Assembly (NCBI RefSeq): GCF_004365165.1
Contig: NZ_SOCH01000003.1
Coordinates: 62,001-126,000 of the forward strand
DNA: 64,000 nucleotides
Direction of reading: 5' to 3'
From: Metamycoplasma hyosynoviae
Lineage (GTDB): Bacteria; Bacillota_I; Bacilli_A; Mycoplasmatales; Metamycoplasmataceae
The notes beneath the pieces were generated by a model, which saw only the letters and a program-made list of their open reading frames with translations, was not told the DNA's origin and made no database searches. The position numbers and the translations under genes were made by a program. Below are positions 1-10,727 of this stretch, one piece after another. Position 1 is the stretch's first letter. Each line of letters starts with the position of its first letter.

Positions 1-1
1 T

Positions 2-283
2 GGTAAGCTTTATATTCAATCATTGAATTTACATCAAAAATCAAAAGAAGATTTAAAGAAATATTTTAAAAAATCTGATAAATCTGATGAAGAAAATGAA
101 AAGGATTTTAAAGAAATCACAAAATATATTAATGTTGATAAGCTAAGAAGATGCCAAAATCTTAAAACAAATGGTAAAAGATGGATTAGAAATCTATTAA
201 TTAATATTAAAATGTACAACTTTGATACAGAAGATGATGTTGAATATAATTGTGTTCGGTATATAGATATTTGAGAATACTAA
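2..283 (+). CDS. 3' part of an unrecognised gene, cut by window edge
   Basis: The frame is open from the first bases of the window and ends at TAA 281-283, after one TGA read as Trp, so 93 residues are visible and the start lies outside. The first part is very rich in Lys, Glu and Asp. The end is less charged and aromatic (closing IDIWEY). I recognise no family. It converges on the phage-like minus-strand block and shares a bidirectional hairpin with it, so it may be another phage gene or a host flank. That it is a real gene rests on the long open frame and the good stop/terminator placement. Confidence 0.5.
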
Positions 284-292
284 AAAAGTACT

Positions 293-320
293 AAAAAAAG
301 CACTACACGGTGCCTTTTTT
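293..320. terminator. bidirectional hairpin terminator
   Basis: GCAC (300-303) pairs with GTGC (310-313), flanked by seven A on the left and six T on the right, so it has the form of a terminator in both directions. It follows the plus-strand gene ending at 283 and contains the TAG stop (303-305) of the minus-strand phage-like block. Confidence 0.7.
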
Positions 321-968
321 GTTTTCCTTGGTATTTTCCCACTTCAACGTTTCTGGTTCGTTATAAGCGTTAAAACTACTACTTAAATCAATATTTTCAT
401 TAATAGGTGGCTTTGATTGTGAAACTTTTTCGGGAAATTTTAAGGTTTGGAAAGTTTGCTCAAATTTTTTAAGATTATTTAAAAAGTTTGATTGCTGATT
501 TAGTTCTTTTTCAAGAAAACTAACTTTATTTTGAAGTTGTTCATTTTGGAATTTATATGATTCTAATGTTATTGATAATTCGGTGTTAATATCCTTTTGT
601 TTTAAAAGCTCATTAGATAATGTATCACTAGCTTTTAAATATTCTCTTAGCTTATTTTCAAGTTCTTGATTATATTCAACATTAGAATTTGTTTTATACA
701 TTTCAATTTTCTTGATTAAAAGCATATTTTCATCAGAAGCTTTTTTCAAATCAATTTTCATATCAAAAGCTCAATTATCAGTTTTCTCTTTGTAAAGCTT
801 GAAATCTAAGTTGATATTAGCATTTTCTCTTTCGAGAAACTCAACTCTTGTTTTAATATATTTAACTTTTTTACTTTGGGCAATTGAAGTAAATATAATT
901 GTTAGTATTAAACCAATAAGCGAAGTTATTAATGGAATCACTATTGGTATTCATTCTTTTATTTGCAA
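303..968 (-). CDS. Membrane-anchored coiled-coil protein, last gene of phage-like block
   Basis: This is a 221-aa protein of unknown function. Residues about 6-28 form one membrane segment (isoleucine/leucine rich, with proline near the start). Residues about 35-170 are a long Glu/Lys/Asn/Leu coiled coil. The last 40 residues are polar with several prolines. The start is taken as TTG (966-968), because a good AAGGAG lies just upstream and a stop in frame blocks any earlier start. One TGA (771-773) is read as Trp. It follows a 46-aa hydrophobic gene by 13 bases. Coiled-coil membrane proteins (Mem) are described from the MAV1/phiMFV1 mycoplasma phages. The resemblance is by architecture only, and a tail- or lysis-associated role is equally possible. 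Confidence 0.65.
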
Positions 969-981
969 ATTTTTCTCCTTG

Positions 982-1122
982 TTATTTTTTAATAATTATT
1001 TTTAACTTTTCAAATAATCAATTTAATCAATGTATATCAAAATTTCTGTATATTCAAAGAAGTATAAAGAAAACAAAAACTAAGCTAATTATTGTTCCAA
1101 AAATTCATTTAAAGAATTTCAT
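982..1122 (-). CDS. 46-aa hydrophobic protein, holin-like
   Basis: The predicted protein begins MKFFKWIFGTIISLVF. Residues 4-25 form one clear membrane segment, and the C-terminal half is amphipathic and ends in lysines. AAGGA stands a few bases before ATG 1120-1122. Several Trp are encoded by TGA, so the gene is invisible under the standard code. It sits 15 bases after the fibre-like gene and directly before the membrane coiled-coil gene. Size, charge pattern and place at the end of a late cluster resemble phage holins, but a wall-less host needs no endolysin and none is seen, so the role is inferred only. Confidence 0.5.
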
Positions 1123-1137
1123 ATTTTCCTTGTTGTT

Positions 1138-2688
1138 TTATGAAATTTTATAATATTTTCATCTTACAAAATATGGTTTATCAGGATCTACTGGTCCTGT
1201 CGGCTTGCGACTTATTCACTTGATAAATAAGTGGTATTCATTACCATTATTATATATTTCTCCTGGATAATGATTTGGCGGCTGTTGTCCTCATCTTACA
1301 GGGTATGAATATTCACTTATGAAACTTAAATTTAAAGCACTTTCATTTTTCTCGATTAAATCTAACAATAAACCTTTTAAAAGTCTTCCATTAATTAATT
1401 GAGCATTTAATGAATCCTCTAAATTTTTACATTTAGCTTTTAAATCTGAAATTTCTTTATCTACATTTACAATTGTTTGATTTGCATTATTTAAAGTGGT
1501 TAAATTAGCTTTAATTTTTTCATTTTCAGCTAATTGCTCAACTTTGAATTTATTAAATGATTCTTTATCTTGTTTAGTTTCATTTATAGCTATTTGTTCA
1601 GTTTTGAATTGTGAAAATGATAATTTTAAATTCTCGTCAGATTGTGAATTATCTTTCAATAACTTTTCAAGTTTAATATCAATTTCTTTAAATTTTTTAG
1701 AATCATTTTCTAACGTTGTAATTTTCGCTTCAATTGTTGGTGTTTTCTTAGTGATTTCTAAAATTGAAGTCAAATTATCTAGATTTAGTACAGCTTTTTT
1801 CTTTTGATCATTTTCTATTATTTTTTCAAATCTTAATGAATTGTCTGATAAAATCATTTTTTCATTAGGATGAGAATTAAGTGCGATATAGCCTGCTGAC
1901 ATATTAGTTGAATATTCTTCACCCATTATATCAATACTAGGTGTATCATTTGGATCAAAATTTAAAAACAATCCATTTTCAGATGGCGATTTTAATCCTA
2001 ATTCGTAATCCCCTTTTATGTTTTCATTAAAAAATTTTTTTCAAACTGGATTTAGTTTGTCTTCTTTTGTGTCGATTTTATTTTGCAAATCATTATTAAA
2101 CTTATTAAATTCACTCTTAAATTCATTTTTGATTTCATCTAATGATTGTTTAGTTTTTTCTTCACTGTTATCCAAAAATGTTTTAACCTTATCAAATTCA
2201 GGGATTGAAAGCTTATGCCAACTTGAATTTATAATTAAAGCAGTAGCTACTGGTGATAGATAATTTTCAATTGTAGCAAAATCTCGACCTTGACCACTTT
2301 TGCTAATAGAATTAGGTATTAGTGATATTTTGTTAAAGAATTCAGGAAAATTATTAGATATTGATCGATATTTTATTTCTTCATAAAGTGCTAATCTTAA
2401 ATTTTCATATCTACTAGCGCCAACTTGTGATTTAAATTCATCTAATGTTTTTGATAGTGAAACAAAATGTGAAATACGTTGTCCTATCAACAAATCAATT
2501 TGATTTAGTATGCTTAAAGCTATTGCATTAAAACATTTTTTGATTTCAACTTCTGTTATTTGTTTTTGGCTATTTTGATAAAATCCCAATAGCTTTTTAG
2601 GGATAAAAAAAGCATTTGAGATGTTATAAAAATTTCGGTTATAGTCTTCAACGTTAAATTGAAATAATTCTAGAATTTTTTCGTTCAT
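1138..2688 (-). CDS. Probable phage fibre / receptor-binding protein
   Basis: 516 aa, joined through TGA codons at 2041 and 1291 and several smaller ones. The N-terminal 200 residues look globular and contain a segment reading SKSGQGRDFATIENY. Residues about 195-215 and 320-430 are heptad-rich coiled coil. A Gly/Asn/Ser-rich stretch lies between them. The last 50 residues are aromatic, with the pattern Y-P-G-E-I-Y-N-N-G-N-E-Y and then a second aromatic cluster. That pattern resembles small carbohydrate-binding modules of the CBM5/12 type found at the ends of fibres and chitinases. AAAGGAGC precedes ATG 2686-2688. Gene position after the capsid genes, coiled coil and terminal binding module together suggest host-surface binding. 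No direct homology could be checked. Confidence 0.6.
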
Positions 2689-2699
2689 ATTGCTCCTTT

Positions 2700-4022
2700 C
2701 TAAATCTTTTTAATACTTTTAACTAATGAAAAAGCTTTTTTAATTGATTTCATCTTTTTACCTTTGTATAGAAATTTACTGTCAAAATGTGTAGCTTTAG
2801 AAGCATCATCTCTTGAAAAGAAATCAACCTTTTGGTCATTTCATTCAATTACAATTTTGTTCCCCAAATTACGATTTCGTGCAGATGATAAAACTTTAAA
2901 TTTATCACGTAAGCGTTCAATAGCATTGTCTGTTGTATTTTCGAATTGCTTTACTGATGATAAAAAATGCTGATTATATTTAGTTTTTTCTAGTTTATTT
3001 ATCAAAAAAGGCTTTTTGTTTTTCTTACGAATAGCAGCACCGACTTCTCAACCCCAAGCTAAATTATCTAAGTATCATTTACCTTTATCCGGTGTAGTTA
3101 AAAATTCTTTAAATTCTTCAATTGGTCTATTAAAGAAAATTAAGCTTTTTTTATTTTTGGTTGCTAGTTTGTTAAAAAATACAAAATAAGATATCATTTT
3201 TTGATCTTCTTCATAAACTCATTTATCATCAACAATTTTCACTCCATCAATTCATTTAGATTCATAAAATGGAATTCAAGTTTGATTTTTTACTTTTACA
3301 TATTTTTTAAGTGATTCTCTTGTACTAAATTTTGAAGCAGCAAGCTTTTTAATACCTTTAATAAAAATCTTTTTATTAATAATCCTAAAACCTTTTTTAA
3401 TTCCAAAGCTAATTAAATTGGAAAGTCTTTGTCTTAGAAAATCTTCTTTATTTTTAGCTGTTAAAAGTGAAACTGTGAAAACTGATGCTTTTATAGTGGT
3501 TCTGTAAGCTTTACGAATACCTTTAATAATAAAGCTAGCTTGTTTTCTGCCTAATGATTTTATTAATTTTACTTTTAGTTTATATGTTGTTTTATTAACT
3601 ACATAATGAATTAATCCAACAGGATTTTTAGCAAAGCTTGCTATTCTTTGAAAGAATCTTATAGCTTTATTTACAACAGGAATTTTTTTATAAATTTTTC
3701 TAATTCCTTTTAAAACACTAAATGAGCCTATGGTGAAGAAACGTCAAGCAGCATTAATTCCAACTTCTTTATAATCTACTGACCTTCCAAATATTAAAGG
3801 TATTGCAATATCACTAATTGCCCCCAATGTTGTTTCAACGATATTACCAATTAGCTTTGCGCCAGGAATGGGCAGTATAGAAATTGCACTTGAAACAATA
3901 TCGATTATTAAATTTGAAATAAGATTTGCTGCGTGAAAAAGCCAATTTCAAGTTTTACTTTTTAGCTTTTTTAATTCAGGTAATCCTTTTTTAACTGCTG
4001 AATTAGTTCCGTAATAAACCAT
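2700..4022 (-). CDS. 440-aa basic protein with hydrophobic N-terminal part, phage-like block
   Basis: The frame is continuous from ATG 4020-4022 to TAG 2700-2702 with many TGA(Trp) codons. I checked it codon by codon. Residues about 30-75 are hydrophobic with one or two possible membrane segments, followed by a long strongly basic helix-rich middle (many Lys/Ile). Residues about 240-340 are Trp/Tyr rich, including WYLDNLAWGWEVG. No family is recognised. It starts 5 bases after the capsid gene stop and ends 11 bases before the fibre-like gene, so it belongs to the virion or late set. A minor capsid, membrane-penetration or polymorphic-toxin-like function are all possible. Confidence 0.6.
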
Positions 4023-4027
4023 TTTTT

Positions 4028-4960
4028 TTAGCCATTTTTTGGTTTATGAATTATTGCGGTTGGGATCATATTGAATAATACATCTGAAATATTTGTAGTT
4101 TCTAAATATGCACCCAAGTCATTTGATAGGTTATCAATTTTACCAGCATTAGCTGCGATGATTTTTCTTGCATTTCCCATTGAAAATGTTGTGGTTATAA
4201 TAACACTTGCTTCTTTTAAATAAGGGCAAGAAAAAGTGCTATATCCTCCTAACATTCCAAGTGAATATGCTCCAAGTTTTGCAGATACTGCTGCATTGTC
4301 TCCTTTCATAGTGAAAGTTGAAATTTTAGTTAAAATATCTTGTCTTGCAAAAATAACAATTTGATTTGCTCTAATTAAATCAATTCCAACTTTTGGATCT
4401 ACTAGTTCAGTAAGTGCATCAGCAGCTGATACTATTGTTGTATATAAATCCTGACCAGTAGCATTAGCTATATCAATTTCAATTGGTTTGAATTTTTTGT
4501 TTTCTTTTGCTTTCTTTTCCAAAATCGCAAAACCTTGACGTTCAAAGTCTTTTGAATCTTGATCCATAAATGCGTCTAGCTTTTTAGCTACTGTTGCTGG
4601 AAAGTTTGCAACTGCATAAGCAGGCAATCCTTCTTTATATACATCTGGTTCATTTCAATCTATTGAAAATGGTTTTGAAATAGAATATTTATCAAATTCA
4701 CCAGTTCCAAGGATTTCACCTTTTTTATGTTTCTTACCACGTAAAACTACACTAAATTTAACAGATTTTTGGTCAGATGTATCTATGCCTACATCTTTTG
4801 AAGCTTCCATAATTAGTGATTTTTGTACTCAAAATGATAATAGCTTTGCATTTTGTAGTTCGTTTAATTTAACCCCTACGTATTCGAGCTGACCAGATGA
4901 GTCTTTTTTCTCTTCCATCGCTTGTGCGATTTCAAGTTCTAGTAATTTAATTTTCCCCAT
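4028..4960 (-). CDS. Probable phage major capsid protein
   Basis: 310 aa, start ATG 4958-4960 with AAGGAAC upstream. The protein is of even composition with low Cys content. It has an N-terminal charged helix (to about residue 20), a beta-rich middle and an Ala/Gly/Ile-rich C-terminal half, fitting an HK97-type capsid protein in size and texture. It follows a small coiled-coil gene, as capsid genes usually follow a scaffold gene, and lies downstream of terminase and portal. The call is inference from order, size and composition. No signature motif was recognised. Confidence 0.6.
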
Positions 4961-4973
4961 TATTGTTCCTTAA

Positions 4974-5534
4974 TTATTTTTTAATAGCACCATTTACTAT
5001 GATTAACTGATTATCATCATCTTCATCTTCTATTGAAATGCTTTTTGAATTTGCGGGCAATAAATCATCATAATTTGGTGATTGAATTGCTAAGCCTTCA
5101 TTTTTAGCATAATCAATAATGCTTTTTGAAAGGTTAGAATAATCTAATGAATAAATATCAATGTTCTCTTTTTCAAATGGTCTTTTTATGCCTAATTTTA
5201 GTCATTCAGCTTTAACTGAATTATTTAGCTTATTTTTAATATTTTCAAGATGTTCTTTTTCTTTTGCTAGGTTTTCAAGTTCAGTTTTTTGTAAAGCTAT
5301 TACTTCTTTATTGTTAGTTAATTCTTTTGTTTGATTGCTGATTAACTCTTCTTTATTAGCAAGTTTGCTATTTAAGTAATTGCTATGATCTTCTTTTTCT
5401 AAATAAAGTGAATAAACACCTAACTTTTTTGCCAAAGCTTTTGAATCAGTATCATCTGTAATATTTAATTTTTCTTTAACTTCATCAACTTTCAAATTGA
5501 ATAGTGAAGCTAAATTTTCAATAAATTTTTTCAT
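4974..5534 (-). CDS. Scaffold-like coiled-coil protein
   Basis: 186 aa, ATG 5532-5534 with AAGGA upstream. Residues about 55-110 are an uninterrupted Glu/Lys/Leu/Asn coiled coil. The N-terminal 50 residues look like a small helical domain, and the C-terminus is acidic (a run of Asp/Glu) before a short hydrophobic tail. It stands 13 bases before the probable capsid gene and is of the size of phage capsid scaffolds, which are typically helical and charged. It could also be a capsid decoration protein. No protease domain is seen. Confidence 0.55.
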
Positions 5535-5602
5535 ATTTTAATTCCTTAATATTTTGAAAAACTCCGTCTTTATTTGAATACGCAATCGGTTCGTATAAAA
5601 AG

Positions 5603-7681
5603 CTAAATAATTATTTTTGTTTCGCCTGCTGTTTTGGATTCGTTGTAATTTAATTTATAAACTTTGTGCATACAATCTTTAATTTCTACATCAAGTTCAT
5701 TTGCATAAATTGACTTTATTGTTATATCTTCTAAAATAAAATCATCATCTTCAATTTCAAAACAAATTAAAAGCTTTTCTCTATGATCTACATTAAGTGT
5801 ATTTAAAAAATCTCTCTCATTTTTATACAAGAAATCAGGTTTAGGAAATTCATATTTATTTAAATCAATTTTTATTTTAAAAGTTAAAACAAGTCATTCA
5901 GCATCAAAGCAAAGGCTTCATCCTTTTTGAGCTCCGTGATTTGAATTAAAAGGAGAATATGATGTTTTAAAGTTTTCTCTTCAAATTCGAATACTTCTTG
6001 CTAAATAATCTTTATCATAATCTTTATATTCGGGATTTTCTAATATGCTTTTTATTTCAGGTCTTCAACTATTTAATTTTCAAAAATCATCTCAGCTTTT
6101 TCATCTGTTTTCAGCGTTTTCTGGAACGTTGGGATAAATTGGATAATATTCTTCATCAGGTTGTTCGTCGAATCTACTTCTTGGATGTGGTGGTTTGGTA
6201 TCTAACTTCCAACTAACTTTTTTATAAATGTATTCTAAATTTGGTTTCTCTGGTTTTAAACTTGCAAAATATTTTTCAATATCACTAGCTTTGGAAGGAT
6301 TTCACATTAGATAATTAAAATTATGACTGTTAGAAGTATTAAAGTCAAGTGGTGTATTTGATATATTAATTTCACTTATTTTTTCAGGCAAAATTGGAAG
6401 GGCTATTAATTTTGTATGAAAAGAAAATATATTATGATTAGATAATAAATTATCTTTTGGCTCTCATATATTTTTTTGAGAATTAAAAATATAAAAATTT
6501 GATTTTATATTTCAAACACCACTTGTTTGTGATGTTTCAAGGTAAAAGGGCAAATAAAGTTCGTGTTCTTGTGTTAAACCACCTTTGAATGTTCAATTTG
6601 ATGGAATATATTCAGAAAACATCAATAAAATTGTTTCTAATGTTTTAGTTATTGCTGGATTATCATATGAAAAGAATTTTAAAAAATTAAAAATTTTAAA
6701 ATCACAAAATTGCTTTGGGTCATTTCCACTATATATTCTATTTTGAAATGCATCTTTATCTTTTATATCTTCTCCACCATCATAAATTTTTTTATATCCT
6801 GAGGCTATAGTCTCTGTGACACCAATACAATCATTAATTAAATTAAGAAACTCTTTTAATTCTTTGCTTTCTATATTTTGTAAATACCTTAAAATTAAAT
6901 TTTTATAGATAGTGTTTCATTCAATTCTATCTTTGTTATAAAAATGTGTGTTAAACAAATCGAAAAATATGTTTGTTTGATCCAACCAACAATCATATTC
7001 TTTTTGTACATTAATAGGATGCACTAAATGTGGATAAAATTTAACTGGTGTTATATCAGTTTTGATTTTATAGTTAGGTACATAGTTATGTAAAATATTG
7101 CTATTATTTATAACTTTTCTGCCTTTAAAAACTAAATCACTAATTAAAATCGTAGGTTCAACTTTCAAATAAATTTGCTTAGTTGGTTTTAAATTTATTT
7201 CATCTTTGAATTTATATTCGATTTTTCTAATATCATAGTTTTTAAGCTGTTTAATATTAGCAAATTGTATTTGATACAAATAATGTTCATTATTTGATTC
7301 GGGTGAAAAATCATAATCAACACTAGAAGATGAATCTATAAAATAAAGTTCATCTTTTTCAAAATCAATGTTTTCTTTATCTTTTAATGAAAATAAGAAA
7401 AAATCATTTCTGCTTGAAACAATAGGTTCATAAACAATATCATTTGTTATGAATTGAAAGCTATCAATGAAATTATAAAAAGCTTTATCATCTTCTGGTT
7501 TTTCTACTATTGAAATAGTTGATTGTGGAATATATCCAGTTATAGTACTTTCATAATCTAGAATAATTAAATCATTAGCTTTTAAGTGAAATTTTAAATA
7601 TCCATTTGCTAAATTAGTAATGCGATATTTATATAGTTTTATTTCACCTTCATAATCTACATATTCAGATAGTTTAATCAT
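5603..7681 (-). CDS. 692-aa structural-type phage protein, function unknown
   Basis: A single frame runs from ATG 7679-7681 (GAGGAAAG upstream) to TAA 5603-5605. It is split under the standard code by more than ten TGA codons. The protein is aromatic-rich (many Tyr, Phe, Trp) and beta-like, with few coiled-coil stretches. The region around residues 480-580 is Pro/Trp/Glu rich. Its first 8 bases overlap the end of the portal gene, suggesting coupled translation. Genes in this place often encode head-tail joining or minor virion proteins. I recognise no family, and its length would also fit a tail hub or receptor protein. Confidence 0.6.
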
Positions 7682-8891
7682 CGCTTTCCTCTTCTTCTAA
7701 TGCAGCAATTTGAGCTTGAGGATTTTGATTTAATAAAACACCATTTGAATCAACATTATAAATAGCTTCTTTTGATTTCAAGTATTTAGTTGAATTTGGT
7801 ACTATAATTTCAAAATCACTTTGTAAATTTGCTAGCTTTAAAAATAGTTCAACAAAATCTTGATAGTAGCTTTCACGTGAATTAGCTTTTGCTTCTACAT
7901 AATCATTAAAATTTGAGTTTATATTCTCAAATTCAGCGTTATGCATATTCTTAGTTCCAAAATCACCGGTATTCATTTTGAAAAACATTTGATCTTTAAT
8001 TAAATAATTTAATTTATCAACTTTTTGTAAAATATGAGTTGTATTACTGTTCCCTTGATGAAATTCAATTGGATTTCCTATTTGCTGGTTAAGCGCCATT
8101 GTACTTGATGAAATAACACGCTTGCCGAAATCATAAATAGCATCTTTTACATCAGTAGCTGAATCCATATTGTAATTATCAATTACAAAAATAAAAGGGT
8201 TAGATCAGAAATTATCCCGCAGGATACATTCTAAGCAATTATCAAGCATTTGGAAAAGTGATTGATCAACATCATCTATTTCACTATTTCCTAAATAATT
8301 ATTTTTTATAACTACTCAAGGAATAAAATCATCCGAAAATTCATTTAGATAAGAAAAATTTAAATTTGGGAATTGCGAAAGTGATTTGATTTCTTTTGTA
8401 GCTTTTTGTTTAGCATACATTGAAACAAAATCATTTTTAGTGTTCTTTGTTAGATCATATTCTTTGATGAGTTCAAAGTTTTCTGAATTAGATGAAAAAT
8501 TATCAATAACAATAGCTAATTTAATTAATTTATTATTATGTAATTTATATTTTTCAACTTTTGCAAGTGATATTTGGTAATTATCACCTTTGCGCATAAT
8601 TCCGATTGCATAATATCCAAATTCATATAAATTTGTTTCAAGTTGTTGAATAATTTCTAAAAATCGATTTTTATTAATAATCTGATCTCACAATTTTTGA
8701 GCTTCTTGATTGGTAAATTTAACTTCTGGAATTTTAAAAGCTAGTGTATTAGCTTGAATTTTTGCTCCTAACCTTAAATATGCTTTTTTACTGTTAGGTT
8801 TATTAAAACCTACAATATCAAAAACATCTTGTGTAGCATTATTAGCAGAAAGCAGATAATCTTTAATTGTAGAAAACTTATTTTGACTCAT
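7674..8891 (-). CDS. Phage portal protein
   Basis: 405 aa, assembled through TGA codons at 8688, 8316 and others. ATG 8889-8891 abuts the TAA of the terminase gene. The N-terminal half is beta-rich around residues 30-130. A long helical stretch lies near residues 230-260, followed by N-F-N-D-Y and a helical C-terminal part. The tail is acidic (EEEESDD). Length, position directly after the large terminase and the alternating beta/long-helix layout fit the portal through which DNA is packaged into the head. The call is mainly from context and layout. Confidence 0.65.
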
Positions 8892-10535
8892 TTATATCTC
8901 CTGATTTAATTTGCTAAGTTGATTTTGAATGTAATATTGATATTTATATAAAGTTGAGCAACTCATTTCAAAAGCATTAACTAAATCATAAATTTCTTTG
9001 TTTATTGTTTCATCTCGTTTTGATTCATAAGGTAAAATCATTTGTTTAGCTAAATATTTAGTTAATCCCAATGTGTGAGGCAAGAAAATTATGTTATTGC
9101 TTTTAAATAATCACTTTTGCCAGTTTTGCCTACTTTCAATACCAAATTTCTGACTCTTACTATCTTTACGGTTGGCTAAATAAGTAGCAGCATTAACTTT
9201 GTTTTGATTAAACAAAAGCCCAATGGTTTCACAGATTATGTCGTTATCAGTTAATAAAATAGATGAAATATTTTGATTTTTTAGCTTTGAGATAAATTTG
9301 GTTTTTAGCTCTTCATTAGATTGTTTTATCATTTCAACCAATAAATTATTAATTGCAGTACGAGGTCGAGCAAACTTTTCTTTTAACTTAGAACCAAAAT
9401 CATCAATCAAATTTCAAACCACTACTTTTCCATTTTGTAAAAGAAGTGTTCTAACCCAAGCACTTTTATCACTTAAACCTGGGTCAAAACCATCATAAAT
9501 TCCAATTATTGATTTATCTTCTAATTCTTCCAAACTCTTTATTATTTGTACATCTTTACGTAATGTGTTATTTTCGTTAAAAATATAAGGATGCATAAAA
9601 TAATTTGGTTTATTATTTTCATCTTCAAAAGCAAATCCTAAAACAGTAACGACTCACATTCTGTGGTTTTCAGTTTTTAAATTTTCTAAATATTTGAGTT
9701 GAATTTCGCTAATTTCTTTTTTAGGAATAAAGTATTTTGAATACATTGTGCAACTAATACCTAGATTTTCCTTGAAAGTTTCATCAATTTTTTGAATATA
9801 GCTTTTATTTTCTAGTTCTTTCTTTACTTCTTCATTTAATTTATCACCTTCAAATAAAGTAATTACTTTATTATGAAAGTTTTTAATAATTCAATGCTCG
9901 GTTGTGAAAATGTTGTACAAAAATTTAACTTTTATTTGGAATGTTTCAGGTGCTTCTAATCTTGCTACTGTATTTGAAATTAAAAGTGGTAGTTTTTGTT
10001 CTTGCAAGCGATAAAGTTCTTCTAATTGATGAGGAAGCTTGGTAGTATCGGCTGGATCTTCAATAGGTTCATCTATTACAAGCTCACCAAATAAAAAATC
10101 ATTGTTTTTTAGTGTTATTCCTTGAAAAGCTTGAATTTTTTCAAAGTTTTCAAAATAAATCGCTCTACCCTTGCCACCATCATCCATTTCTCAGTAAAGC
10201 CCTGAATCATAAATTGAAATGTAATTTGTATAATCTAAGTTATGTTCATTTTTCAAAAATGAAAGTACTTTTTCAAACATAGGGCGTAAAGTTTTCTTAA
10301 TGTGGTTATATTGATTACGACACCATACACTACAAAAACGTTTATCATTCACAAGCCTATAAATTGAAATTATTGCTTGACCAAAAGATTTTGATACACC
10401 TTTTGCTCCTGAATGTAGTTCAAAGAAAGTATTTGATTTAAATGATTTATAAACGGGATTTTCTTTTAAATCAGTATAATGCAAGATTTCTTGCAATTTT
10501 TTTTCAGAAAATACAGGTACTCCATCAATCATCAA
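8892..10535 (-). CDS. Phage terminase large subunit
   Basis: 547 aa, ATG 10533-10535 behind AATAGGAG. The N-terminal ATPase shows a Walker A-type loop (SGAKGVSKSFG, about residues 42-52) and a Walker B-type segment (GELVIDEPIED, about residue 145). The C-terminal nuclease part contains IYDGFDPG, about residue 345, matching the first acidic site of RNase H-fold terminase nucleases, and later acidic residues (LTDNDIICE). It would cut and pump phage DNA into the head through the portal encoded next. No small terminase is recognised next to it. Several TGA(Trp) codons split it under the standard code. Confidence 0.85.
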
Positions 10536-10565
10536 AAAACTCCTATTATTTAATTATTTAGCTTA

Positions 10566-10727
10566 TTAAATTTCATATTCTTGGCAATATGTTCTAAATT
10601 CTTTTCAACATTTTTGAGAACATAATCGAACTTCATTTCAAATATGCTTTGATTCTTTAACTGGTAATTTTTTATTGCATACTATGCAAACCGGAATTAT
10701 TGGTTCATTGTTATCTTGTTTTTTCAT
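10566..10727 (-). CDS. Small zinc-finger protein
   Basis: 53 aa, ATG 10725-10727 preceded by GAGGATGAC. The sequence has two Cys pairs: CIVC near residue 14 and CSQKC near residue 37, then another Cys. This spacing is that of a treble-clef or zinc-ribbon finger. The start overlaps the helicase end by 17 bases, and the gene ends 30 bases before the terminase start. It could be a transcription or packaging accessory factor, or a short relative of HNH-like fingers, but the usual His residues of HNH nucleases are missing. Confidence 0.6.
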
